NCBI GenBank assembly: GCA_019348475.1
Contig: JAHWJJ010000320.1
Coordinates: forward strand, 1 to 5,659
Origin: Gemmatimonadota bacterium
GTDB taxonomy: Bacteria > Gemmatimonadota > Gemmatimonadetes > Longimicrobiales > Longimicrobiaceae
Direction of reading: 5' to 3'
Length of the DNA stretch: 5,659 nt
The notes below the pieces were generated by a model. The model did not search any database. It saw nothing but the letters and a program-made list of their open reading frames with translations, and was not told the origin of the DNA. This document shows, piece after piece, positions 1-5,271 of the stretch (its first letter is position 1; each line of letters starts with the position of its first letter). Both the position numbers and the translations under genes were made by a program.

Positions 1-23
1 ATCTTGCGCAAGATGCGCGAGAT
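1..23. repeat. 14-bp perfect palindrome and overlapping 9-bp inverted repeat at window edge
   Basis: Bases 1-14 (ATCTTGCGCAAGAT) equal their own reverse complement. Bases 1-9 can alternatively pair with 15-23 (GCGCGAGAT) across a 5-nt loop. That gives nine pairs including one G-U wobble if read as plus-strand RNA, or eight pairs and one mismatch as minus-strand RNA. The element lies about 70 nt beyond the rseP stop, on the far side of the heptamer array. It could be a 3' end structure or terminator stem for the uppS-rseP transcript, or a dimeric regulator site for a gene outside the window. Any U-tract on the minus-strand transcript would fall before base 1, so the choice cannot be made here. 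Confidence 0.5.
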
Positions 24-40
24 TTCATTCGTCAGATACT

Positions 41-95
41 ATTCCCTATTCCCTATTCCCTATTCCCTATTCCCTATTCCCTGTTCCCTGTCCCT
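41..95. repeat. Heptanucleotide tandem repeat (ATTCCCT)n
   Basis: Six perfect head-to-tail copies of ATTCCCT occupy 41-82. A variant copy GTTCCCT follows at 83-89 and a shortened GTCCCT at 90-95. The array then runs directly into the rseP stop codon (TGA, minus strand, 96-98). On the coding strand it reads as AGGGAC, AGGGAAC, then AGGGAAT six times. Degenerate units sit at the rseP end and perfect ones at the distal end, as expected if slippage keeps homogenising the distal copies. Heptameric short tandem repeats of this kind are known from intergenic DNA of cyanobacteria and other bacteria, and their role is unclear. It is much more AT-rich than its surroundings. It is not coding: the plus-strand reading frame through it gives only a periodic peptide. 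Confidence 0.95.
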
Positions 96-1439
96 TCACC
101 GGCCCATGTACCGCTCCACCAGGCGCACCACGTCGTTGCCGTTGGCCCACAGCATCAGCCCCACCACGATGATCAACCCCAGGTGCGACAGGCGGATGCG
201 CGCCTCCAGCGAGAGCGGCCGCCCGCGCACCGCCTCGATCGCCAGGAACATCAGGTGCCCGCCGTCCAGGATGGGGATGGGAAGCAGGTTGAGCACGGCC
301 AGGTTCACGGACAGAAAGGCCAGGAAGGAGAGGTACGTGAACGGCCCCTCTTCCGCGCTCTGCCCCGACGCCTCGCCGATGGCCAGCAGGCCGCCCAGGT
401 TGCGCGGCGAGAGCGCGCCCGTGAACAGGTCGCGCAGCGTGGTCAGCAGCAGCTCCACCATTCGCACGGTCTGCTCCCACCCCACCCCCAGCGCCGCACC
501 GAAGCCCAGGCGGCGGTAGGCGATCTGCGGCAGCTCCGACGCGCCGATCTTGCCCACCGTGGCCCCGCGCTCCTGCTCGGCGCGCGGCGTGAGCGTCACG
601 GGGCGGCGCTCGCCGCCGCGCTCCACCACCAGCGCCAGCGGCTTGCCGGGGCTGGCCCGCACCCGCTCCACCACCTGCGGCCAGGTCGCCACCGCCACCC
701 CGTCCACGCTCACGATGCGGTCGCCGGGGCGCAGGCCGGCGGCGGCGGCCGGGTAGTCGGGCTCGATGCGCCCCAGCACGGGGTCGGAGAGCGGCCGCAG
801 CACGCCCAGCAGGGTGTCGCGGCTGGCGCCCGGCGGCGGCACCGTCAGCGTCACCGCCGGACGGTTCTCCAGCCCCAGGGCCACGGGGCCGGCGGGGGCG
901 GCCTCCAGCGCGCGGATCATCTCGTCGTAGCTGGCGACGGGACGCCCCGCCACCGTGGTCACCCGCGCGCCCATTGGGATCTGCGCGACCTGCGCCGCCG
1001 ACCCGCCCACTGTGGTGATGGGCGCCAGCCGCGTCTCCGCCACGTACGGCTCCCCCTGCGCCGCCGCCAGGACGATGTTGGCCAAAAGGGCAAAGAGCAG
1101 GTTCATGATCACCCCCGCCGAGATCACCCAGGCGCGCGCCCACAGCGGCTTGGCGTCGAAGGTGCGCGCGGGGTCCACCGGCGGCGCGGCCTCGCCCCCC
1201 TCCAGCGCCTCCATCCCCTCGTCGTCCTCCATCCCCGCCATCTTCACGTACCCGCCCAGCGGGATGGCGCTGATGACGAAGTCCGTCTCACCCCACTTGA
1301 AGCCGGCCACGCGGGGGCCCAGCCCCAGCGAAAAGCGCGGCGCGGCGATGTCCACCGACTTCGCGGCGAAAAAGTGCCCGAACTCGTGGATCAGGATCAG
1401 TACCGAAAGCGCGATCAGCGTCGCGAGAATGGTCAGCAC
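96..1439 (-). CDS. rseP: RIP metalloprotease RseP (site-2 protease family)
   Basis: A 447-residue zinc intramembrane protease that cleaves membrane-anchored anti-sigma factors and remnant signal peptides after a first cut by another protease. The N-terminal helix carries the zinc-binding HEFGH motif (residues 18-22). GGYVKM follows at 62-67, the GVIMNLLFA helix at about 109-117, and the third zinc ligand region NLLPIPILDGG at 384-394 (D392). Two PDZ regions lie between the core helices. The second (about 220-290) has a canonical AGLRPGD loop. The first (about 145-200) is degenerate, with MGARV where GDRI-like residues are usual. An acidic, proline-containing stretch fills 70-91. Length matches the family (about 420-460). 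The GTG start puts the zinc motif at the usual distance from the N-terminus. It overlaps the dxr stop by 7 nt (GTGCTGA) with no clear Shine-Dalgarno, so translation is probably coupled to dxr. The same frame stays open far upstream through dxr, but that part has no homologous look. Confidence 0.95.
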   Translation of the reverse strand: MLTILATLIALSVLILIHEFGHFFAAKSVDIAAPRFSLGLGPRVAGFKWGETDFVISAIPLGGYVKMAGMEDDEGMEALEGGEAAPPVDPARTFDAKPLWARAWVISAGVIMNLLFALLANIVLAAAQGEPYVAETRLAPITTVGGSAAQVAQIPMGARVTTVAGRPVASYDEMIRALEAAPAGPVALGLENRPAVTLTVPPPGASRDTLLGVLRPLSDPVLGRIEPDYPAAAAGLRPGDRIVSVDGVAVATWPQVVERVRASPGKPLALVVERGGERRPVTLTPRAEQERGATVGKIGASELPQIAYRRLGFGAALGVGWEQTVRMVELLLTTLRDLFTGALSPRNLGGLLAIGEASGQSAEEGPFTYLSFLAFLSVNLAVLNLLPIPILDGGHLMFLAIEAVRGRPLSLEARIRLSHLGLIIVVGLMLWANGNDVVRLVERYMGR

Positions 1440-2581
1440 GGGGCCAGCCGGGAAAGGGATTCGTGTGCGGCGCGCCGGGCCCACGCGTCCGCCTGGCGCA
1501 CGTCGTCCAGCACGCGCACGGGGCCGCCGGGCCAGCGGTCCAGCGCGTAGGCGATCGCCCGGGCGATGCCGGCGAACCGGGCGCGGCCGGCCAGGAACTC
1601 GGAGACCGCCACCTCGTTGGCGGCGTTGAACACCGCGGGAGCCGTGCCGCCGGCGCGCCCCGCCTGCACGCCCAGTGCAAAGGCGGGAAAGCGGTCGCCG
1701 CGCACGGCCTCGAAGGTCAGCGCCCCCGCCGCCACCGGGTCGAAGCGGCGGCACTCGTACGGCAGCCGCTCCGGGTAGGTGAGCGCGTACAGGAGGGGGA
1801 GTTCCATGGTGGGAAACCCCATCTGCGCCAGCACCGACCCGTCCACCATCTCCACCATGGAGTGGATGATGGACTGCGGGTGCACCACGGCTTCGATGCG
1901 CTCGTATGGCACGCCGAACAGAAAGTGCGCCTCGATCACCTCCAGCGCCTTGTTGGCCAGCGTGGCGCTGTCGATGCTGATCTTGGAGCCCATCTCCCAC
2001 GTGGGGTGCCGCAGCGCGTCCGCGGGGGTCACCGAGTCCAGCAGCTCCGGCGGCATCTCCCGAAACGGCCCGCCGGACGCCGTCAGCACCAGCCGCCGCA
2101 CGTCCGCGGGGCGCGAGCCCGCCAGGCACTGCAGGATGGCGCTGTGCTCGCTGTCCACGGGGATCAGCTCTCCCCCGCCCCGCCGCGCCGCCTCCATCAC
2201 CAGCGGTCCGCCGCACACCAGCGACTCCTTGTTCGCCAGCGCCACCCGCTTTCCGGCGTGCAGCGCGGCCAGGGTGGGCTCCAGCCCCGCCGCGCCCACC
2301 AGGGCGTTGACCACCACGTCCGCGTCCGGGTGCGTGGCCGCCTGCAGCAGCGCCTCGCGCCCGGCCATCCACCGCGTCCCGCCCTCGCTCCCCCGCGGCG
2401 CCTCCGCGTCGGAAACGACGGCGAGGGCGGGGCGGTGGCGCGCGGTCAGCGCCCGCAGCGCGTCCACGCTCCGGTTGGCCGTCAGCGCGACGGGGCGAAA
2501 GCGGTCGGGGTGCTGCTCCAGTACGGCGAGCGCGCTGGCGCCGATGGAGCCGGTGGCCCCCAGGATGGCGACGCCCTTCAT
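1433..2581 (-). CDS. dxr: 1-deoxy-D-xylulose 5-phosphate reductoisomerase
   Basis: Dxr (IspC) converts 1-deoxy-D-xylulose 5-phosphate to 2-C-methyl-D-erythritol 4-phosphate with NADPH and a divalent metal. This is the committed step of the MEP isoprenoid pathway, in the cytosol. The 382-residue product has the NADPH-binding GATGSIG loop at 8-14 and NKES at 117-120. PVDSEH at 141-146 includes metal ligands D143 and E145, and TASGGPF lies at 167-173. HPTWEMG at 192-198 carries the flexible-loop tryptophan, and N210, K211 and E214 fall in the NKALEVIEAH segment. VVHPQSIIHSM (232-242) and NAANEVAV (319-326) complete the family pattern. All catalytic positions I can check are present, and length is normal. 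I chose the ATG at 2581 because MKGVAILGATG begins the first Rossmann strand; an upstream in-frame ATG at 2620 would add 13 low-complexity residues inside cdsA. The gap from cdsA is 7 nt. Fosmidomycin is the known inhibitor of this family. Confidence 0.97.
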   Translation of the reverse strand: MKGVAILGATGSIGASALAVLEQHPDRFRPVALTANRSVDALRALTARHRPALAVVSDAEAPRGSEGGTRWMAGREALLQAATHPDADVVVNALVGAAGLEPTLAALHAGKRVALANKESLVCGGPLVMEAARRGGGELIPVDSEHSAILQCLAGSRPADVRRLVLTASGGPFREMPPELLDSVTPADALRHPTWEMGSKISIDSATLANKALEVIEAHFLFGVPYERIEAVVHPQSIIHSMVEMVDGSVLAQMGFPTMELPLLYALTYPERLPYECRRFDPVAAGALTFEAVRGDRFPAFALGVQAGRAGGTAPAVFNAANEVAVSEFLAGRARFAGIARAIAYALDRWPGGPVRVLDDVRQADAWARRAAHESLSRLAPC

Positions 2582-2584
2582 CCG

Positions 2585-2590
2585 CCCCTC
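2585..2590 (-). promoter_or_regulatory. Ribosome binding site deciding the dxr start
   Basis: The minus strand reads TGAGGGGCGGATG, where TGA is the cdsA stop and ATG the dxr start. GAGG, the anti-Shine-Dalgarno complement, overlaps the cdsA stop and ends 5 nt before the ATG. This favours the ATG at 2581 over the in-frame ATG at 2620 and suggests that ribosomes finishing cdsA reinitiate on dxr. It is the best Shine-Dalgarno match among the four operon genes. Confidence 0.6.
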
Positions 2591-3443
2591 AGTACCCGAC
2601 GACGAAGCGGAAGAAGGCATACCCCAGCGGCAGGGTGAACAGCAGCGAATCGAAGCGGTCCAGCGCGCCGCCGTGCCCCGGCAGCAGCGTCCCCGAGTCC
2701 TTTACCCCCACGTCGCGCTTCCATGCGGACTCCGCCAGGTCGCCCACCTGCGCCGCGATGGAGACGAGCAGGCCGAAGAGCGCGCCCTGCAGCAGCGTGG
2801 GCGCGTACCCGCCGAAGCGGTCCAGGAACAGCGCGTACGCCGCACCCATCGCCACGGTTCCCACCACGGCCCAAAGGGCGCCCTCCACCGTCTTTCCGGG
2901 GCTCACGCGGGGGATGAGCCTGGTCCGCCCCATCGCCCGCCCGCCGAAGTAGGCGAACGAGTCGCTGGCCCACGTCAGCAGCACGGGGGCCAGCAGGATG
3001 GCGGCGGCGTGCGCCGCATCCTGCACGCCGGGCAGGTGGCGCAGGTACAGCGCAAACCCCAGCAGCGCCGCGTACCCGGCGCCGAACACGGTGGTGGCGA
3101 CGGAAAGGAGCGGCTCGCCCTGCACGCCGCGCGACCAGATGGCCACCGCGGGGGCGGCCAGGGCCAGGAGGATGAGAACGGCCGCGGGAAGGGGATTGTT
3201 CAGCCCGTCGGCCGGCGCGGCCCCGGCGGCCAGGACCAGGGCGGCGGCGCCCGCCATCCCCAGGGCGGCCAGGGGGCGCGGCGACTTGCGCGCGGCCATG
3301 GCGAACAGCTCGCGCGCGGTGAGCGCGGCCATCAGCGCCAGCAGCGCGGCCAGCACCCAGCCGCCGGCGTAGATGGCGCCCAGCGCCAGGATCATTCCGG
3401 GGACCGCGACCAGGACGCGGGTGCGCGTCTCCGATGCCGGCAC
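2589..3443 (-). CDS. cdsA: Phosphatidate cytidylyltransferase (CDP-diglyceride synthase)
   Basis: CdsA condenses CTP and phosphatidic acid to CDP-diacylglycerol and pyrophosphate in the inner membrane, supplying all phospholipid head-group branches. The 284-residue protein is strongly hydrophobic, with about eight likely membrane segments. The C-terminal family signature is intact at residues 239-265: S239, K242-R243, K248-D249, then PGHGG (255-259) and DRFD (262-265). An upstream conserved block at about 158-188 reads WASDSFAYFGGRAMG, then SPGKT (181-185). Length is normal for bacterial CdsA. The start is GTG at 3443, 2 nt after the uppS stop; the next in-frame ATG (residue 17) would cut into the first membrane helix. 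A weak GGCGAG lies inside the end of uppS, so coupling to uppS is likely. The uppS-cdsA adjacency is one of the commonest gene pairs in bacteria, which supports both calls. Confidence 0.96.
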   Translation of the reverse strand: MPASETRTRVLVAVPGMILALGAIYAGGWVLAALLALMAALTARELFAMAARKSPRPLAALGMAGAAALVLAAGAAPADGLNNPLPAAVLILLALAAPAVAIWSRGVQGEPLLSVATTVFGAGYAALLGFALYLRHLPGVQDAAHAAAILLAPVLLTWASDSFAYFGGRAMGRTRLIPRVSPGKTVEGALWAVVGTVAMGAAYALFLDRFGGYAPTLLQGALFGLLVSIAAQVGDLAESAWKRDVGVKDSGTLLPGHGGALDRFDSLLFTLPLGYAFFRFVVGY

Positions 3444-3445
3444 CG

Positions 3446-4192
3446 TCAGCTCGCCAGGACGCGGCCGAAGCGCCGCTCGCGCCGCTGGTAGTCCAGGATG
3501 GCCCGGAACAGGTGCTCGCGGCCAAAGTCAGGCCACAGCACGTCGGAGACGTACATCTCGGTGTAGGCCAGCTGCCAGAGCATGAAGTTGCTGATGCGCA
3601 GCTCGCCCGAGGTGCGGATGAGCAGGTCGGGGTCGGGGTCGCCCGCAAAGTACATCTGCCCCGCGAACAGCTCCTCGTCGATCTCCCCCGGCATCAGCGT
3701 GCCCTCGCGCACCCACTCGGCCAGGCGGCGGGCGGCGTTCACGATCTCGTCGCGCGCGCCGTAGCTGATGGCCAGGTTCAGGCGCAGGCGGTCGCAGCCG
3801 CGGGTGTGGTCCACGATGGACTGGATGGCGGCGCGGGTGCGCGGCCCCAGGCGGTGCAGGTCGCCCACGGCGCGCACCTCCACCCCCTTTTCCTTGAGCT
3901 CGCGCCGCTCCTTGCGCACGTACAGCTCCAGCAGCGCCATCAGGGCGGACACCTCCCCCTGGGGGCGGTGCCAATTCTCGCTGCTGAAGGCGAACAGCGT
4001 GAGCACCTCCACCCCCGCGTCGCCCGCGGCCTCCACGGCGGCGCGGACGGCGGTCATCCCGGCGCGGTGGCCGTACTCGCGCGGGCGGCCGCGCTCGCGG
4101 GCCCACCGGCCGTTGCCATCCATGATGATGGCCACGTGCCGCGGGACCGTCCCGTTCAGCCGGATCTGCTGGAGGAGCTGCTCGCAAGACAT
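3446..4192 (-). CDS. uppS: Undecaprenyl diphosphate synthase (cis-prenyltransferase)
   Basis: UppS (IspU) adds isopentenyl diphosphate units in cis to farnesyl diphosphate to give C55 undecaprenyl diphosphate, the lipid carrier for peptidoglycan and other wall polymers. The 248-residue product has the diagnostic MDGNGRW motif at 24-30 (catalytic D25), GHRAG at 41-45 and FSSENWHRP at 69-77. RTSGELRISNF at 193-203 carries the pyrophosphate-binding arginines R193 and R199, and E212 lies in the following helix, matching E. coli E213. Length and motif spacing agree with the E. coli enzyme almost residue for residue. A shorter-chain cis-prenyltransferase of the same family cannot be excluded, but this operon context makes undecaprenyl product likely. 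The ATG at 4192 is the only sensible start, since the next ATG is catalytic-motif M24. No Shine-Dalgarno is visible before it. It is first in the uppS-cdsA-dxr-rseP operon. Confidence 0.96.
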   Translation of the reverse strand: MSCEQLLQQIRLNGTVPRHVAIIMDGNGRWARERGRPREYGHRAGMTAVRAAVEAAGDAGVEVLTLFAFSSENWHRPQGEVSALMALLELYVRKERRELKEKGVEVRAVGDLHRLGPRTRAAIQSIVDHTRGCDRLRLNLAISYGARDEIVNAARRLAEWVREGTLMPGEIDEELFAGQMYFAGDPDPDLLIRTSGELRISNFMLWQLAYTEMYVSDVLWPDFGREHLFRAILDYQRRERRFGRVLAS

Positions 4193-4198
4193 TCGGGT

Positions 4199-4227
4199 AA
4201 GATGGCCGCGCGTCCGCGGTTTGTCAA
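4199..4227 (-). promoter_or_regulatory. Candidate sigma-70-type promoter for the uppS operon
   Basis: On the minus strand a perfect TTGACA (4227-4222) is followed by 17 nt and then CATCTT (4204-4199), which matches TATAAT at only three of six positions (A2, T3, T6). An alternative -10, TCTTAC (4202-4197), would need a 19-nt spacer. With the first choice, transcription would begin at about 4192, the A of the uppS ATG, giving a leaderless message. That fits the lack of a Shine-Dalgarno before uppS. It is the only consensus -35 box I noticed in the gap, and the -10 is poor. Confidence 0.4.
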
Positions 4228-4277
4228 AGCAAGTGGTTTACGGGCACCATGAAGAGCAGCGGCAGGAGAGAATGCGG

Positions 4278-4305
4278 ATGTGCGACGTTCTCAATGTCTG
4301 CGCAT
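4278..4305 (-). terminator. Imperfect hairpin just after the hydrolase stop, possible terminator
   Basis: Starting 3 nt past the hydrolase stop codon, 4278-4289 can pair with 4293-4305 around a 3-nt loop with one bulged base. Read on the minus strand, the stem is ATGCGC and GACATT against AACGTC and GCACAT, with two A-C mismatches. As plus-strand RNA the same positions form G-U wobbles, so the fold is better on that strand. No U-tract follows in either direction. It may mark the 3' end of the membrane protein/hydrolase transcript, but it is not a textbook intrinsic terminator. Confidence 0.25.
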
Positions 4306-4308
4306 GGC

Positions 4309-4857
4309 TCACGATTCCCCGCGGAGCGCCCGGAGCAGCCGCTCGCCCTCGGGCCAGCGGCCGAAGCCGGCGGCGGTGTTGACGTGGCCCGCGGCCCCGA
4401 TGGGCACCAGCTCGCTCCCCCAGCACCGGGCGAAGTGCGCGGCACGGTCCATCGCCAGGTACTCGTCGTCGCTGCTGGCGACCAGCACGCTCCGGAACGG
4501 AAGCGGCCGGAGCGGAACGGGGGCGAACCCGCGGATCGCCCCGGGCGCGTCCGGGCGCTCCACGTCCGCGGGGGCCACCAGCAGCGCGCCCGCAATGGCA
4601 CGCGTGGAGTTCGCCGCCCAGTGCGCGACGGCGATGCACCCCAGGCTGTGCGCGGCGAGCACGACGGACGCGGGCTCCGCCGCGATGGCCGCGTCCAGCG
4701 CCCGGATCCAGTCGTCCAGCCGCGGCGCATCCCAATCCCGCTGCTCCACCCGGCGAACCCGGCGCGGCTCCGCGCGCTCCCACAGCGTCTGCCAGTGCCC
4801 GGGCCCGGAGCCGGTCCAGCCGGGGACGGTCAGCACCAGCGGGAGGGCGGCCGTCAT
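4309..4857 (-). CDS. RBBP9/YdeN-family alpha/beta serine hydrolase
   Basis: A 182-residue compact alpha/beta hydrolase without signal peptide or membrane helix, so probably cytosolic. VPGWTGSGPGHWQTLWE (11-27) is the oxyanion-side opening typical of this family. The nucleophile elbow is AAHSLGC (68-74, S71). SSDDEY (128-133) supplies the acid, D130 or D131. GHVN followed by GFGRWPEG (157-171) supplies the histidine, H158. This C-terminal block is the hallmark of the RBBP9/YdeN family (Ser_hydrolase). Length is normal (about 180-200). Substrates of bacterial members are mostly unknown; small ester or thioester hydrolysis is a family-level inference. The ATG at 4857 overlaps the stop of the upstream membrane-protein gene as ATGA, so the two are co-translated. 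The gene ends 116 nt before uppS and is probably a separate transcription unit from the envelope operon. Confidence 0.9.
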   Translation of the reverse strand: MTAALPLVLTVPGWTGSGPGHWQTLWERAEPRRVRRVEQRDWDAPRLDDWIRALDAAIAAEPASVVLAAHSLGCIAVAHWAANSTRAIAGALLVAPADVERPDAPGAIRGFAPVPLRPLPFRSVLVASSDDEYLAMDRAAHFARCWGSELVPIGAAGHVNTAAGFGRWPEGERLLRALRGES

Positions 4858-5228
4858 CCGCGCCGTCCCACGAACGCGCCAACCGCACCGAAAACGGCAC
4901 CGATCATGATCACCCACACCACCACGATGCCGATGGCCAGCGGACCCGCCCCGGTCGCCGGGTGCGGCGGCCCCAGCAGCGCCGACAGCAGCCACCCCAG
5001 CGTAGCATCCACCGAACCGGCGAACGCGCCGGCGGCCACCCCGGCGCGCAGGCGCTTGCGGGCGCGGGCGCCAAAGTATCCGGCTGCGGTATAGATCAGC
5101 GACGATCCGGCCAGTACCCCGGGCGACGCGTAGTCGAAGCCGAAATGGAGGGATGCAAGCGAGAGGACGCCGTCGTACAGCAGGACGGCGGCGGCGCTCA
5201 CCAGCAGGACACGCGCGTACGGCGTCAT
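4854..5228 (-). CDS. Small four-helix membrane protein, unknown function
   Basis: I do not recognise a family for this 124-residue protein. Hydropathy by eye gives four membrane segments at about 6-28, 36-54, 62-86 and 95-120. A basic stretch (ARARKRLRAG, 54-63) lies between helices 2 and 3, and a short GRRG tail follows helix 4. By the positive-inside rule the basic loop and the C-terminus would be cytoplasmic. Helices 2 to 4 are rich in Gly and Ala, suggesting tight packing or oligomerisation. The only charged residue within a helix is an Asp at about 19 or 74. It starts with ATG at 5228, with GAGG only one base upstream, and shares ATGA with the hydrolase gene, the strongest functional clue. 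Coding status is supported by that overlap and by the clear membrane pattern. Confidence 0.75.
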   Translation of the reverse strand: MTPYARVLLVSAAAVLLYDGVLSLASLHFGFDYASPGVLAGSSLIYTAAGYFGARARKRLRAGVAAGAFAGSVDATLGWLLSALLGPPHPATGAGPLAIGIVVVWVIMIGAVFGAVGAFVGRRG

Positions 5229-5230
5229 AC

Positions 5231-5253
5231 CTCGCCCGATGGTGTGAGGCGAG
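5231..5253 (-). promoter_or_regulatory. Inverted repeat covering the start-site leader of the membrane protein
   Basis: On the minus strand CTCGCC (5253-5248) and GGCGAG (5236-5231) form a perfect six-pair, five-GC stem with an 11-nt loop. It ends 2 nt before the ATG at 5228. The only Shine-Dalgarno-like bases (GAGG) fall in the 3' arm, so folding would hide them. In DNA this GC-rich a 6-bp repeat can arise by chance; its placement is the only argument for a role. Confidence 0.25.
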
Positions 5254-5271
5254 AGCCCCCGCCACGCCAGT

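Noticed and set aside
41..95. Possible CRISPR or telomere-like array
   Set aside because: Units are contiguous 7-mers without spacers, and the array is short and followed by ordinary sequence. It is a simple tandem repeat.
4..519. Plus-strand frame with a repeating YSLFPIP peptide
   Set aside because: The periodic peptide is the automatic translation of a 7-nt repeat (three units make seven codons). The rest is antisense to rseP.
183..1550. Plus-strand open frame of 455 codons opposite rseP
   Set aside because: Composition is shadow-like (Arg, His and Gln runs), with no motif and no upstream ribosome site, and the minus strand carries a complete conserved gene.
96..2372. A single 758-residue minus-strand frame that could look like a Dxr-region/RseP fusion protein
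   Set aside because: The part upstream of 1439 is low-complexity Gly/Ala/Arg-rich translation of dxr in the wrong frame. The dxr gene itself is intact there, and RseP homology begins at the GTG at 1439.
1779..3491. Long plus-strand open frame of 570 codons
   Set aside because: It lies antisense to dxr and cdsA, and its product is His/Arg/Gln-rich without domain pattern. Long antisense frames are expected in DNA this GC-rich.
4309..5265. 318-residue upstream extension of the hydrolase
   Set aside because: The extra N-terminal residues are an out-of-frame reading of the membrane-protein gene. The ATG at 4857 gives a family-length protein with the proper N-terminal strand.
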